NCBI RefSeq assembly: GCF_030269925.1
Contig: NC_085126.1
Coordinates: 4,590,501 to 4,654,500, forward strand
Origin: Bombyx mori
Lineage: Eukaryota > Arthropoda > Insecta > Lepidoptera > Bombycidae
DNA length: 64,000 nucleotides
Reading direction: 5' to 3'
In this document: positions 63,659-64,000 of the stretch, piece by piece
How positions within the stretch are numbered: position 1 is the first letter of the stretch
Layout of the letters: the number at the start of each line of letters is the position of its first letter
Program-made: the position numbers and the translations under genes
The notes under the pieces: model-generated
Databases searched by the model: none
Seen by the model: only the letters and a program-made list of their open reading frames with translations
What the model was told of the DNA's origin: nothing

Positions 63659-64000
63659 ATCGATTTTATTAAATTAAAACACATAATTTACGTCTACACT
63701 ATTACTGTTAAAGTACGGGACGTGTTTTTTAGATATCAAACTACTTAACATTTTGATTTTAGATCGCATTTGACTTTCTAGTCACAACACTTCAAGCCGC
63801 GTTAAAATTATAATATGTCCAACAAACAAAGAAATGAAAAACAAGCAAAAAAAACTAATCAAACTACAATTTATGCTACTATTTAGTAAACTGAACTTCA
63901 AAACTTTTGGCGCTAAACTTGTAGAATATTCCCTGCGTTCTGCCTATCTAAATTGTTTTATTGTAAAATTTGAAGAATAGGATATCATTTATTTCACGTC
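63659..64000. other. unassigned AT-rich sequence to window end
   Basis: No gene or repeat recognised. Confidence 0.4.

Noticed and set aside
1..64000. W-chromosome origin or a sex-determining piRNA locus
   Set aside because: Repeat density alone does not show W linkage, and I see no sequence I can securely identify as the Fem repeat.

Overview
This window looks like repeat-rich intergenic DNA from a lepidopteran, most likely a silkworm (Bombyx). The evidence is about seventeen copies or pieces of a Bm1-type SINE, Lep1-type Helitron-like elements ending in CTAGT, and LINE 3' tails of the kinds common in moths. I found no host gene that I can name. Almost everything recognisable is a mobile element or its debris. 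Library names are from memory; the sequence relationships among copies are what I read directly.

Layout. 1-4.9 kb: Helitron-like copies (families E and Lep1/D), one family B repeat, and unassigned sequence. 4.93-6.22 kb: a nearly complete mariner with TA target duplications, disabled by two in-frame stops and a lost catalytic Asp. 6.85-7.40 kb: a terminal-inverted-repeat element carrying a GC-rich, poly(A)-tailed insert. 7.4-46 kb: scattered Bm1 SINEs (full, truncated and chimeric), family B repeats, LINE 3' ends (families C and F, an endonuclease/RT type, a Jockey-type RT fragment), Helitron-like families D, E and H, a palindromic MITE, microsatellites (a CT tract of over 300 bp at 38.35 kb), and three or four low-repeat GC-richer patches that could be exons or promoters. 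46.2-61.0 kb: the main feature, an intact env-bearing Ty3/gypsy element (errantivirus type, minus strand) in tandem, LTR-internal-LTR-internal-LTR. 61-64 kb: more debris, three copies of a small hairpin repeat, and a decayed unknown ORF.

The errantivirus. Each unit has a 321-bp LTR, a primer-binding site starting GGCGCAGTCGG, Gag, Pol (protease, RT, RNase H, integrase) in the -1 frame relative to Gag, Env with a furin-type site and one membrane segment, and a purine tract before the 3' LTR. The period is 7238 bp. The array is flanked by a single 4-bp target duplication (AGCC). By eye the two units differ at only two bases, both in gag and 25 bp apart, so the duplication is very recent or an assembly product. 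The env frame has no ATG before its cleavage site, so Env must come from a spliced RNA; a GTAAGT donor lies 14 nt after an ATG in the leader.

Limits: boundaries of old repeats are approximate (about 10-20 bp). All alignments were done by eye. Degenerate copies have certainly been missed.
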